A stretch of DNA of 64,000 nt, taken from the NCBI GenBank assembly GCA_033297075.1, contig MU858111.1, forward strand, positions 69,330 through 133,329. Direction: 5' to 3'. This document shows positions 1 to 11,050 of this stretch, one piece after another; the stretch's first letter is position 1, and each line of letters starts with the position of its first letter. Below the pieces are notes generated by a model. It did no database searches. It saw only the letters and a program-made list of their open reading frames with translations, and was not told where the DNA came from. A program made the position numbers and the translations under genes. The DNA comes from Rhypophila decipiens (taxonomy: Eukaryota > Ascomycota > Sordariomycetes > Sordariales > Naviculisporaceae).

Positions 1-11
1 GCTACTCAAGC

Positions 12-2769
12 TCAGGCTGACAAGGCGAGACAAGCATCAACTGCAAGGCCGACTCTGTTTGGAACATTTGATTAGCAGACTCACTCAAAACAGGTCCGTC
101 AAGATTTACTCAAGAAATAAGGATGAGGAGAAGAAGAAGAAGAAGAAGAAAAAGAAGAAAAAGAAACTCACCTCCCCTCCTTCTCATAAACAACATCACT
201 AATCAAGTCACGGTCCAAATCCGGAAACATGCCCGCCAATGTCTCGACGACATTCGCATGCTCCGCCCTCGACAACCGCTGCGCCTCGGCAGCCTCGGCA
301 CTAGCCTGTCGAGCAGCCGCTTCTTCAGCCGACAGTTTCTGAATCTGCGGCGGCTGGTTTCGTTTCTGTTGCTGGGAATCTCCCGTCCCCGGCCGTTTTG
401 CCTCGTTCTCGTACTGCTCTGGTGGCTGTGGTGTCCGAGCTGGACTATTGACCGCAGCAGAGGATGACGAGCTGGCTGCCGTCGTGTCTTCGGAAAACAT
501 CCTTCCAATCGTGCTCAAGGGTCTCTGAATCGACCTCAGCAGTCCAGTAATGGCGGCTTTCTCATCGCTCTCTCCTGAGCCGCTTCCACTGGCTCCCTCG
601 TTGGACGATGTCGATACGCGGGGTGTGGAAGGCCGGAGATATGATGCCCCGTCGGCTGTTTCCATTGACATGCGCTTTGAGGGAGATGACCGGTATTCGC
701 TGCCACTCCCGACTATAGCACTAGCCAAGGAGATAGGCCGTGGCTGTAAAATCGGCTTCTCACTGGGCGGAGGTGGGGGCGGTGGGGATTCAGCCAGGTG
801 TTTCTCGGCGATGGCGGAGACTGCGGCTTCCACATTAGCCTCGAACTCGTCATCCGTAATGGTTAGTGTCGTCCGGTCCATGTTCTCGATGAACTGGACT
901 GCTCCCATCTGTTTTGGTGTTAGGTACTGGTACTGCTTGCTCAACTGGGATTGTGATGGGGAACTTACCAATGACGAGAGATAGTACCCGGCCTCCCCAC
1001 CTAGCTTCTCTTGGCTCCTGAAACGAAGGATGTACTGTACGTTCGATACCAGGTGCTCAGGGTTGGCGTGCAAGACGACGTAGATGAGCATAGGCATGAA
1101 TGAGTCGGCCGATGAGTCCGAGTTGGCGTGTTTCAGGAGACCTAGGACACGAGTGTAAGCTTTGGCAGACAGCCTCGCGAGGACAAGAAGGCCCTACCAA
1201 AAATCACTTTGCAGCAATTCAGGACACAGATTATCTTGTCCCGAGGTGCGCGGTATGACTTTATCTTGAGCAGTTCTGCAGGAATGGCTGTTAGCATCTA
1301 TGTTGGAGCCCCTTGAGCCGTCGGTCGAGACAGAACCCACCCTGCTGGGCCAGCTTCAGAAACCGCTTGCCACTCTCGCTGGTAGGCGGTATATCTAGAT
1401 GTTCCTCCTTGACCCATCCGTAGATGGCAATCTTTTGGGCCAGCACCTCATCCCGCTCGACGTCCTCCTGATGTTGTCCCCGTCTTCCCGGTCCCATCGG
1501 CCGCTCTGCGCCCTTCTTTCTCGGCTTAGCCCCCGGTATAGGCTGTGGCGCAGGTATCGCGGGCGAGAATGTCTGCGAGTACAACCGGTTCATGACCAGC
1601 TTCTCCATGCCCTCTCGAGCATTGTCAAACTCGGCGTCTGAGACCTCCCGCCAGACCTCGCACTGGGCCATCTTGTTTGAGATGAAGGCCAGGAAATCGC
1701 TGATGATCTTGACCTGCTCGTGCACCATCCACTGCCTCTTGCCAAACTCGGACAGAAACGACTTGAGATATCTCGCCACCGGGTCCGCCTTCTTATTCCG
1801 CAGCTGCTCGAGGAAGCGGTGAAAGTCAAAAGGCAGAGCCGGCTCGGGTTCGGGCTCGGGCGGAGGCGGTCGGTGGAGCGAGCCGACTGACGGAGACATG
1901 GGTAGCTCGCCGCTGCTGCTGTGTAGATCGTGATTCGAGCGCGAAGAGACATCGTGGGAGAAAGATGACGATTCGTCTTTTGGTGGGACTGGGGGTCGCT
2001 CTTCCTCCTCCTTCTCTTTCTCTTTGGCCTGGGAAGCTTCAGGCGAGGACTCGCCCAGCTTCATATCTTGTAGTTGTTGCGCGATAGTCGGCGCTAGCGG
2101 TTCCAGGCTTGACTTCCGGGGCGGATGTTGGATCGGGCTGGCTAAGAGAGGCGATGCGATCTCTAGGCGTGGACTCATAACCTCTTCAGCACCAGGGCCA
2201 CCGCCTTCCTCGCTGAACTGCTCCATGATGCTCTGGATCTCGGATCTCGACCCGGGTTCCTGCTCATCCTCGCTGACGTATCTTCTGTCGTCATCGGCTG
2301 CATCGGACCGTGTCGGGGATATGTCTCCCCTCGTTCTGGGGGCCGAGTTGGAAGGCGATCGTGAAGGCGGTTGGGACGGTGCGGGGGTTGGGGGAGTCGG
2401 GTCGACATATGTCCTGGATTCTATCGTGAGGTATTGCGTGGCGGTTGTGGTTGTGGGCGAAGTGGTAGGCTTCAGAGTCGCGATCGAGGATGACATCAAG
2501 TCTATTGGCCCATCGAAGTGTGTGTCTGATTCGTCCTTGCTGTCGAGTTCCTGGCTGTCCTGGGCGGCTGAGGCATCCTCGCTGAGATCCAGCAGATCCT
2601 CGTCTTTCGCAGCATGGTTGGCCATGGTGGTAGTCTCCGAAAGAGTCGTGGATTTGGCTACCTGGTCTTCATTGGGGACGGATGCATTTTCGGACAGGCC
2701 AGCCTGGCTCGGGGAGGTAGAAGCCTCGTTGTGGGGAGACATACAAGAGACGAAGATGGCTGTTCGCAA
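12..2769 (-). CDS. VPS9: Vps9-type guanine nucleotide exchange factor for Rab5/Ypt51
   Basis: Five exons read on the minus strand: 2769-1341, 1275-1198, 1141-969, 908-172 and 54-12, giving 819 codons plus stop with all phases matching. The N-terminal ~330 residues are Ser/Pro/Glu-rich and low complexity. The catalytic VPS9 domain (about residues 400-600) is built across three splices and shows ELLKIKSYRAPRDK, VLNCCKVIFG and GEAGYYLSSL followed by GAVQFIENMD. The last ~45 residues form a CUE ubiquitin-binding domain (MFPDLDRDLISDVVYE) completed only by the tiny terminal exon. In yeast this protein activates the endosomal Rab5 homologue and binds ubiquitin, driving Golgi-to-endosome and vacuole traffic. 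The third intron (968-909) is 60 nt and lacks a stop, so it can be misread as coding. A second Met at 2742 could be the true start. The family call is firm; the N-terminus is not. Confidence 0.93.
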
Positions 2770-3340
2770 TGCGCTCGGCGGGGTCGACTGCTCTGCTGGG
2801 CAGGAATCCTAGTGTTGATGGGAGCTCGGCCTGAGGCGTTGGTGTAGCTGTTTCCAGGTCTCAATACGAGCAAGATTTACACCAGCGAGCCTTGTTAGTT
2901 GGGAGCCGGACGGATTTTGGAACTCTTGCGAACTAAGCTGCTGGATTCCAGTTTTTGTTGAGTTGGTGCCGCAATTCCAGGTCTCGGCATCAAGACGTTT
3001 GAGTTGGCAGAAGGGTGGGCAATGGCGGGATGACCTGCAGGAGCCTAGCTCTGGTGCGTCAGCTAAGGAGCGATAGGCTGATGGCGCTGCGGATCCCGAT
3101 AGCATTCCCAGGTGGGGACACGTCAGAATGATAATCCCCGCACAATGCCATGGCGGACCCATGACCGAGGTATCCCCGTGACAGGTCGCGTTGCAGGTCA
3201 GGGTTAGGGTATTTTATGAGCTGTATAAAGAATGATGTTCTCTATTAATCTTAAACTGATTATCTGTTGTCCCGAGTATTCATAATTAACTAGAATGGGA
3301 TGAGAACTACATCATATTACTTCTATATACTCTCTCGGTC
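2770..3340. other. Intergenic: VPS9 upstream region
   Basis: About 570 bases between the VPS9 start and the transposon. I see no convincing gene. The short reading frames here lack fungal coding character. A single TTAGGG-like motif lies near 3200, too short to mean a telomere. Confidence 0.6.
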
Positions 3341-3348
3341 CATAATTA

Positions 3349-3406
3349 GGCTCCTAATATTCAGGCACCACTACTCTCATATACAGGCACCAGTCCAATT
3401 GAACTT
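3349..3406 (+). repeat. Left terminal inverted repeat of the hAT-like element
   Basis: About 58 bases that pair with the right end. The outermost 14 bases are identical to the reverse complement of the right terminus. Confidence 0.85.
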
Positions 3407-4010
3407 GAAAAAAAAAGCAAGGAACAGCCCCATTAGGGTTAGGGTTAAAGGTGGTCAAACCCCACCAAAGTCATCCGTTCGATTGCAGCCGACCCTTAAT
3501 AGGAGTTCCAACCCAATTATCCGTACAAGGGCGGGCCATTACAAATTACAAGGCCCCGCCACCACTTTCAAGCCCCTTACTGCATTGCATGACTTTGAGA
3601 TCTACTGGCCGGCCAGGGCTACAGATCGCGCAGGAGACTGGCGGGGAGGCCTTACAAGGAAGAAAGACCACCAACAAATAGTCTTCTACGGCGAATACTG
3701 CCGTAGAACGGTCTAACTCAGGCACTCAGACCCGTATTGGCCGGATCTCGAAGCCAACTGCGAAGAAAAGAGGGCTAGAATGATGGTATTTATGGCGGCA
3801 GTCACCATATGTATTATGCTGGGCCAAAAACCCCTTACTTCGTTGGGTTAGGGCCAAGAAATAGCTATGTAATGACAATGTGAATAACTTCACTCAATGC
3901 ATGTTTGATTTTTGACCTTTGAATGACTAGTAATTGACTAAGAAACTCAAGGCCGATTGAAAAGGGGGCATTTTCTATGGCTTCTTGGCGTTGTTGTGGT
4001 GGATTTTTCT

Positions 4011-4090
4011 AAGTTCAATTGGACTGGTGCCTGTATATGAAAGGACTGGTGCCTGTATATGAGAGTAGTGGTGCGTGAATATTAGGAGCC
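4011..4090 (-). repeat. Right terminal inverted repeat with internal 22-bp tandem duplication
   Basis: This is the reverse complement of the left repeat except that a 22-bp unit is present twice (4021-4042 and 4043-4064, differing at one base). The two ends are therefore unequal in length, about 58 against 80 bp. Confidence 0.85.
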
Positions 4091-4155
4091 CATAATTAAG
4101 CCAATCTTATTCGTCACCCGTGGTGATTTGTTTCTCATGTTCCAGATGCTGACAA

Positions 4156-7100
4156 TTAAACTGTAATCTCATACAGACTCAACAAAGTCGAATGCCTCAC
4201 CTCATCCACGAGCGTTTTCAAGGGGTTCGTCTCCAACACCAACCACAACAAGCCATAAACCACCGCACCGACAACGAACTCGACACAAAGAACAGAAACC
4301 CACAACGGTAAGAACAAGAGCCGAACAATGAGCAAAAGCGTCATCCAAAATCGACGAATCCCAGACCTGAGTATCCATCTCTTCTGCCCCTCGTCCTCCT
4401 CCAGATCAACTCCCTCGATGCTGCTGTCATCGTCGTCGTCAGGAAGCAGCCCGTGAGATCCATTACTGGACTTGCCAAGATGCAATGTCCTCGCCCCGTT
4501 TACCATGACCCAGCATGCAAAACGGACCTCGCCAATGGGCAAGATCACGAGCAGATAGCGGAGTAGAGTGGTGAACGGTAGGCTGGGTTTTCTGCTCTGG
4601 TTGCCTTTGGCGTCAGACTCGGCTGCCCGTAGCTTCCTGAGGCGTTCTTTCATGGTCTCTTTTCTCTTCTGCACTCTATCAGTTACGTTCTTGAAGTGGG
4701 CGTCCTCCTTGGCTACGATCTCGGATCTGTCGAGGATCGAGGCCTTGGTGCTGTCCCTGAAGCGAGTCACCCAGTCGACGTTGAAGGCGATCAGGAGTAA
4801 GGGGACTACCACAGCAGCGGACATGGAGACTATGAGAGCGGTTCATCAGTATTCGTTGCCTTGCGTTGCACACCTGGTAGAGGGAGATATAGGCGGTCGG
4901 TATCAGTCAGCCACTCACAAATGTACGTGGATACGAAGTCCAAGTCTAACCCCCCATCCTCCATTTTCGGGAACTGAGAAATGTCGAGGGCGAAGAAGGC
5001 AGCCATAAACGATAAAGGGAGCTGGCTATGGTCAGCCGACTGGGGTTTGAATCACTGACTGCTGGTACCACCAAGACTCACAAATACAATGGTGACAATT
5101 GTAAACACCAGGATGGTAGTGCCCTGCCTTGACGTCTCTTCCGCCATATTACGAGCCCACCGAGCTTCGAGGACGTTGGAGAACTTTTGTTTCAAATCAA
5201 TGAGATCGTTGAGCTGTCCTTCATATTAGCACAGTATTCGGTCCAGAAGTTTTCCTTCATTGCAGCACACGATTTATGACACGGGCAGCACTTACCGCTT
5301 GCGATGCAACCCGTGCTTGGCTCATCATCAGTTTCACTTCCCCCCGACGGGAGTCCACCAGCACTGCGAGCTCGTCTTGGCTGATCCCATCAAGGCCCGT
5401 ATCCGGGTCATCAAGCAACTCGAGCAGATCCTGAAGAACTATCTTTTGGTCGGTAAAGATTTCCCTCATCGTCTGGAGCTCGTCCATGATATCCTTAATC
5501 TCACGAAGCATTTCCATCTCTACGACAGGATCAACAATATCGACCGCTTCTTTCCTTGGCGTTGCATTCGTCAGGTTCTTGACATTCTGGGTAAAGGTAT
5601 TCAGAAGCCGGGCTTCTACGTCGGTCTGATAACGGGCAACGTTGATGGTGAGCATTCATTCATCACCTTCTTGTTCGCGTTCTGGAGAGCTTACTATTCT
5701 TCCTATTTCATTGCTGTAGATTTCGAGGATATTCGGAAAGGTGCCAGCCTGTCGACTGGGATCATAATATGCCTTGAAACACTCCCCAACAACGAGGCAG
5801 GTCAGGTCATTGGAGGACTTGACGTAATGCAGTTTTCGTTTGATGTTTTTGAAAACGTCAGTTCGGTCGTATCTGTCGAGGTCATCTGACCTGCTACCGT
5901 CCAGGCTCCATCTGGCGGGGAAGTTCGTGATAATGGTCCCTGCCGTGAAGAAATGCCGTCGAGCATGTCAGCTTTGATGCAAGCATGTAGGGATGAAGGG
6001 CAGGATTGCTGACCGTCTGGAAGCCGCCATAGCCAAAGCTGATCAACCATCAGTACAGGCCGATTGTTTGGCGGATCTTGCGAAAAGACGCGACAAAAGA
6101 GTTGATCTTTGTCGCGTGCTGTGGTGTCCTCCAAGTTGTAGTACCGGTATTGGTCCAGAGTTCGCCGGATATGAAGGGGGTTTGGGCGGTCCAGGTAGTG
6201 GTACAACAGCACCTCTTGCCTCTGGTCTCTCGTTGGCTCTTCATTTTCTTGAGTCTGGTGTTTGCGGATCATATCAATGGTAAGAGACATCTTCAACATG
6301 GTCTCCATTGTCTCCCAGTGAATGTAGGGCATCTACTTCAAAGTTAGTGTACAGTGACACACAAACGCTTGTGGCTTTGACCCTTCTGGCAGGAATGCAA
6401 ATTCAAACACTCACGTATAAGCAGAATCCTTCTTGATCGATTTGCAACTTGCGGCACTGAGGAATCATGAAAGTTGCGTGGTAGTAGCCTGGCGACCCTC
6501 GGTGTTGACAATTAGCCCAGAGCTCTTTGCGAAGGATCCGCTCTCGAGTTCCCATCTTGAGCCTGTGAGGCTCCAGTTTCTTGATGAGGATCTCGATCCA
6601 TGTCATCTAACTTGGTTGTCAGTATGTCTCGACTGAACCTACTCATGCTTCAGGCACAAGGCACTCACATTATTGGCCGGTATATGTAGCCACCGGAGCC
6701 CTCGTCGATGAGCCTTGGACCATTCTGTAACTTCATTGCGAAGAAAGTCCCATATCGGATACTTGGCAGAATGTTTAGAAAGAAAATCTGGTGCAAAGAC
6801 CACAGATTCAATCTCGAAGAGGTTGTCCACGGCCTTCCTTGCTGGGAGTGGAAAGTCCGAAAGCCAAATGCCGGCCATCTCTGCCTTTTCCAATAAGTGG
6901 ACGACTGCAGAGAACTCGGAATATTTAGTTGCCAAGTCCTCGACATTGCCTTGCCCCCTTTCTAGGCTGGCTAACGCTTCCTTGGCATAGAGGGATGGGG
7001 TCTTGTCGAGGCTGTCTTCAATATCGACGGTAGCATTGCCGTCGAGCAGCCCCCACACCATCCCATCATCCCCTATCTGGGCGGCGTAGTGAAGCGCTGT

Positions 7101-9059
7101 CCGCCCTTTTGAATCTTGGGCATTCAGATCGATCCCAGGGGACTCCATAAGTGCCACGACCGCTCCCTTCTGGTTGTTCTTTACCGCGTAATGAAGCGGG
7201 GTCTGGCCATGCACGTCTTTTCTGTTGATGGCTAGACGTTCCCAACGCTGTGTCCTGCAATGGCCAGTCAAAGCGCTAACCACCTTTACGTGCCCGGCAG
7301 CCGCGGCTATATGCAGAGCAGTCCGACCTTGGATGTCCGCCCTCGCTATGTAGCCGAACTTGATAAGGGGCGCGCTTGCCATGAGGCTGGTTTGCATCAC
7401 ACCTCGTTCGGGGTCTAGCGTTCTGTCCACGGCCGCCGGAAGGTTAACATATGCAGAGACCATGAGCTGTGTCATGTCAAAGGGGTAAAGCTCTGTAAGC
7501 GGTGTCGGGGAGCGCGTTTCTTTCCAAAACAGAGGAAACCAAGTAAGAAATTCCCGAGTTGCCGTGTTGCAAAGGATAATGATCACGTCGAGGGAGTCCT
7601 GCACTCGTGAATTTGTTTTGGCGGATTTGCCTTTTAACAAGGCTGGTGAGGTGAGGAACTCCGTGTTGACCGAGTGGCTCGCCCAGTTCGTAGCTGCGTA
7701 CTCTAGAAACGGATGGTCGTCCAGTAGCTGCATCTGGGTCTCTTCCGACGGCATCTGAGAGTTTAGTGGCCTCCAGCTATTCGCCGATATAACTATTTGA
7801 CGGATGCAGAGCTTTGCCATGGTACCGTTCATAACACCAGCCACTCCATATCTGGGATTGGCCAACTTGTTTGATTCAATCACGTAATGAAACACGCAAA
7901 AGTGAGTGAGGAGCACATACCCCGTCCCATTAAAGGCTACCAAGCCCTGACAAAGCCCAAGGAGGCGAGCATCCTGATTTACCGAGTCATGAATATCTCC
8001 TATTAAAGGCTTGGAAGGGTCGTCGTTAGACACGGCGTCCAGTAGTTCCTTGGCCTTCAGTGGACGAACTGCGACGGCCAACATAGTCAAGATGCTCATC
8101 ACAAGACCTGTGTTACTGTTGGATGCCTCGTTCAGGCCGAGAGCTGAGTTGTAGGCTTGGAGAAGCGATTCCGGGTGACTTCTCGACATGTCGTAAAGCC
8201 TATCCAATATAGTGGGATCCTCTTCCATTCCCGAGACGGTGACCGCAGTACAGAGAGCTGATGCTGCTAAAAAGGAACCTTCCAGTGCATGCAGCAGTCT
8301 TGTCATGTTGGCTTCGTCGGGATGAAAGACACCGAGCTCTGCTAGATGCCGCCCGAGGTATCTCCCGAGGCACTTATCGATCTCTTCTCTATGTTCCTCC
8401 ATTCGAATGATGAAACCGGCCACATCGTCCTCTCTCGGCTCATGGAACGGATGTATGAAGCGACATGTTACTAGCAGCTTGAGTTCATATCTGCGATCTG
8501 CGGCGATGGTGGCGGCGAATAGCCTCTGCAATCGGGTGGCTTCATTGTCGACAGCTTCATCCAGTCCATCCAGAATGATGATGACCGACTTTCGCTCTTC
8601 CACGGGAGTACTCGTGTCGGCATTGTGATTTGACAGGACAAACAGTAGGTGCTCGTAAGCTCCTCCCGCGATCGAGTCAAACGGGGGCAGACTATTCGCA
8701 GTATCGGGATCTGCCATGAGGATTTGACCCAAGAGAGACTGGCAGGCCATATCGACTTTAGACCGGGTTCCTATGGTCGAGTTCGAGGGGAATAGATAGT
8801 AGCAGAGCGTTAGAGTCTCATCGAGTGCCTTCTCAGACTCTATGAGATGCCTTGCCAAAACCGACTTGCCGCACGCCGGCGGACCGGTGATCCAGAGAAG
8901 GCGAGGACTTGGTCTCCATCTCCATCTGCCGTAGCGGGGATCACTGTCGACCCAGATCGTGTCCAGCTCGGCGCGGCATATGGATTCGAGCTGTCTTCCA
9001 TGATCGATCGGACCCAAGTGATCAAGCCAGGTTGTAACGGCTGGGATAAGCTCCGTCAT
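4156..9059 (-). CDS. NACHT-ankyrin NLR-like protein with C-terminal CorA-like membrane module
   Basis: Eight exons (9059-6669, 6606-6415, 6332-6014, 5939-5695, 5625-5296, 5213-5082, 5021-4919, 4829-4156) join in phase to 1461 codons. The N-terminal STAND NTPase has a P-loop GPPACGKS (about residues 59-66) and Walker B IIILDGLDE (about 160-168). Ankyrin repeats follow at about 570-700 (GRTALHIAAAAGH, GQTPLHYAVKNN, GRTALHYAAQIGD). The C-terminal ~660 residues match the fungal CorA-like family: RRTLDQYRYYNLEDT, DQLWLWRLPDGTII, then two membrane helices around VFTIVTIVFLPLSF and YIFSMSAAVVVPLLL. The canonical CorA GMN signature is absent (FFALDI at that place). Further hydrophobic stretches follow near residues 1310 and 1410. 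Fungal NLRs act as signal-responsive oligomerising switches; a membrane-channel output is inferred. Intron 3 has a less usual donor, GTCAGC. No obvious pseudogenising lesion is seen. Confidence 0.87.
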
Positions 9060-9867
9060 GGTGATCTTTTAGCAGCGGCCAAGGGTATCCAAGGAACAAA
9101 AAGGCACCCGCGGGTCAAGTTGATGGCATTCATTCAATTCATGCTAGTACATGAAGGCCCGGAAGGGGCGGAATCGTGCAAAGAAGCGATGCGTAGAGCG
9201 GGTGGGATGAGAATAAGCGCCATGTTGTTTGAAATGATTAGTCGAGATTGTATGTGAAGTTTTGGAGGAGTAAAGAGGAGCCTGGCCTGCAGGCACACCA
9301 ATTCGGTTAGGGTGACCTGCAGAAGAAGACGGCAGGTTCAGCTCCTGCTGTGTAACCACACAACTTCGTGATAAGAGCAGTTATCGAATACGGTAATCCA
9401 TCGAGCCTGCCTTGATTATTCGCTGCTACGTCAAGGTAGGCACGAGGTCTGGTAGACCTGTAATACCTACCTTCGACTTGTTCCTGACAAGAGAAAGGAC
9501 GACATTAAACATACGGTGTCGAAAGGATAACCTTGAGGTCCGTAACCACAAATTTCAGTCTGCAACCCATCAGCTTCTTATTCCCATCAACTACGCCCGA
9601 CCATGGTGCGCAACCGCAAAGTAATACGGCACAACTAAATACGACACAATTACTATACAACCCCACTTTCAAGTTACATTCAATGCTACGGGGTATGACC
9701 TGTCGATCTTGGTCCCCCCTGAACAAGGCTCCGAATGTATTTGCAGTTAGTTATATGCTGGCATTTCCCACATGGCTTTCCTGTGACTCCCGTACTAGCT
9801 TTTCTTTTCTTTCTCGAGAAACTTTGTCATCGAATATCTATAGTTCTCAATCCTCTACCTCCCCAAC
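9060..9867. other. Intergenic: shared divergent upstream region
   Basis: About 800 bases between the NLR start and the granulin-like gene, which diverge. No gene is seen. It contains a composite inverted repeat at 9433-9473: an outer 8-bp arm AAGGTAGG/CCTACCTT enclosing an inner 6-bp arm AGGTCT/AGACCT. Confidence 0.5.
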
Positions 9868-10588
9868 ATGGACAATATGAATCTGGGCCAGCCCATCCTT
9901 CAGAGACGTCTTGATGAGTGCCCTGCCAACACTTACATATGTCGACAGGCCGATAGTAATAATGGGGGGACGTGCTGCCCGCTTAACGCTGTATGCTGTC
10001 AAGATGGAGGCTGCTGCGCCCAGGGACAGATCTGTGGTATTGTCCTTGCCAGCGGTGTGAGCGTCCCAGGATGCTTGCCAGCCTCTACTCTGACTACGGA
10101 CTCAACTAGCAGCAAGACAACCGGTACCACTTCTAGTCTGTCATCGACGACTTGGGAAACCACTACTACTTCTACTGCTCCTATCAACACCGCATCCGTT
10201 CCTCAAAGCAATATCGGTGCTTGACCCCATTTCGCCCAAGTCAACCATTGTTCTTCTCAACAAGTCTAACATCCTCCCAGAAGGGAATATCACGAACCCA
10301 GCGTGGATAGCAGGTCCGATAGTCGGAAGTATAGTGGGACTGCTTCTGATTCTTTTCTGTTGCGTATCCTGCCACAGGAAGAACCAAAGCCAGTTGCGAA
10401 AAATGACTCATGAGGAGGACGAAGTGGCGCCGGCAAGGACCCGGGAAGAGCAAGTCCGGTTCGAAAAGCCAGAGCTGGAAGACCACCGCATACCAAGGAG
10501 ATACGGAAGCATACACGAAGCGCCGTCCAAGGACGCCTTGCCACACGAGCTGTACGGCGATGATGTTTTCAAGCCGGAGCTGTCATGA
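9868..10588 (+). CDS. Cysteine-rich granulin-like single-pass membrane protein
   Basis: Two exons, 9868-10216 and 10281-10588, separated by a 64-nt intron (donor GTGCTT, branch TCTAAC, acceptor CCCAG), give 218 codons. Residues ~16-67 are a dense cysteine cluster whose core CCPLNAVCCQDGGCC resembles the granulin spacing (CCP..AVCC.D..CC). A Ser/Thr-rich stalk follows, then one membrane helix (AGPIVGSIVGLLLILFCCVS) and a charged cytoplasmic tail of ~75 residues. This resembles fungal surface or sensor-like proteins. Oddly, no signal peptide follows the first Met, although the Cys-rich part should be extracellular; an upstream exon may be missing from this model, or the protein inserts by its internal helix. 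Function unknown. Confidence 0.68.
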
Positions 10589-11050
10589 CCCGTATGTTTT
10601 AGATTTTATCATGTCAGGACAATGGGATGATGAAACGGGATGCTTGTAAACGTTAGAAATCTCATCCCCCGTGTATACCTCTCAACGACTGCTAACTTAT
10701 TACTATAGCCTCCGAGTTAACGAAATGGATATCTTGAAATAATCGAGGGCTATCAGTATGAACTTCCAGATGTGTAATACCAGCTAAAACAATCAAGATT
10801 TATGAGAAGAAAGATTGAACATCAAAGGGAAAACCAGAAACAACATTACTCATAGTCTCATACCTCGTTACCGTCACCCGTCATATAAATCGTATATTGC
10901 CTGGCTCTTCCTTTCCGTTTCTGAGCCAAGATAGCCACAATACAAGAAAACGGGTCAAAGCAGCCTCTTTCTTAAACCTCCATTTCTACCAGTCCAGCTC
11001 TGCTACTCCCCGGAATAAGGTACCTCCAAGCCATCCTGAACACCATACTT
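10589..11050. other. Intergenic, convergent 3' ends
   Basis: About 460 bases between two convergent genes, AT-rich and consistent with two 3' untranslated regions. No gene or repeat is seen. Confidence 0.5.

Larger units (their letters stand above)
3341..4098. mobile_element. Non-autonomous DNA transposon (MITE-like, probably hAT group) with 8-bp target-site duplication
   Basis: The element runs from 3349 to 4090 (742 bp) and is flanked by a perfect 8-bp direct repeat, CATAATTA, at 3341-3348 and 4091-4098. The ends are inverted repeats starting GGCTCCTAATATTC. They match for about 58 bases (3349-3406 against 4011-4090) apart from one mismatch and an extra 22-bp unit on the right. An 8-bp duplication is the usual footprint of hAT transposases. 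No transposase reading frame is present, so movement would need a transposase supplied in trans. The interior holds a perfect hairpin at 3684-3708 and a short TTAGGG-like run near 3434-3446. The near-perfect ends and intact duplication suggest a fairly recent insertion. It sits only ~58 bp beyond the 3' end of the adjacent NLR gene. Confidence 0.88.

Noticed and set aside
3431..3448. TTAGGG-like run
   Set aside because: Only about two units inside a transposon; not evidence for a telomere or interstitial telomeric array.
3300..3716. 138-codon plus-strand frame within the transposon
   Set aside because: It crosses the left terminal repeat and target duplication and shows no transposase motif, so it is not a gene.
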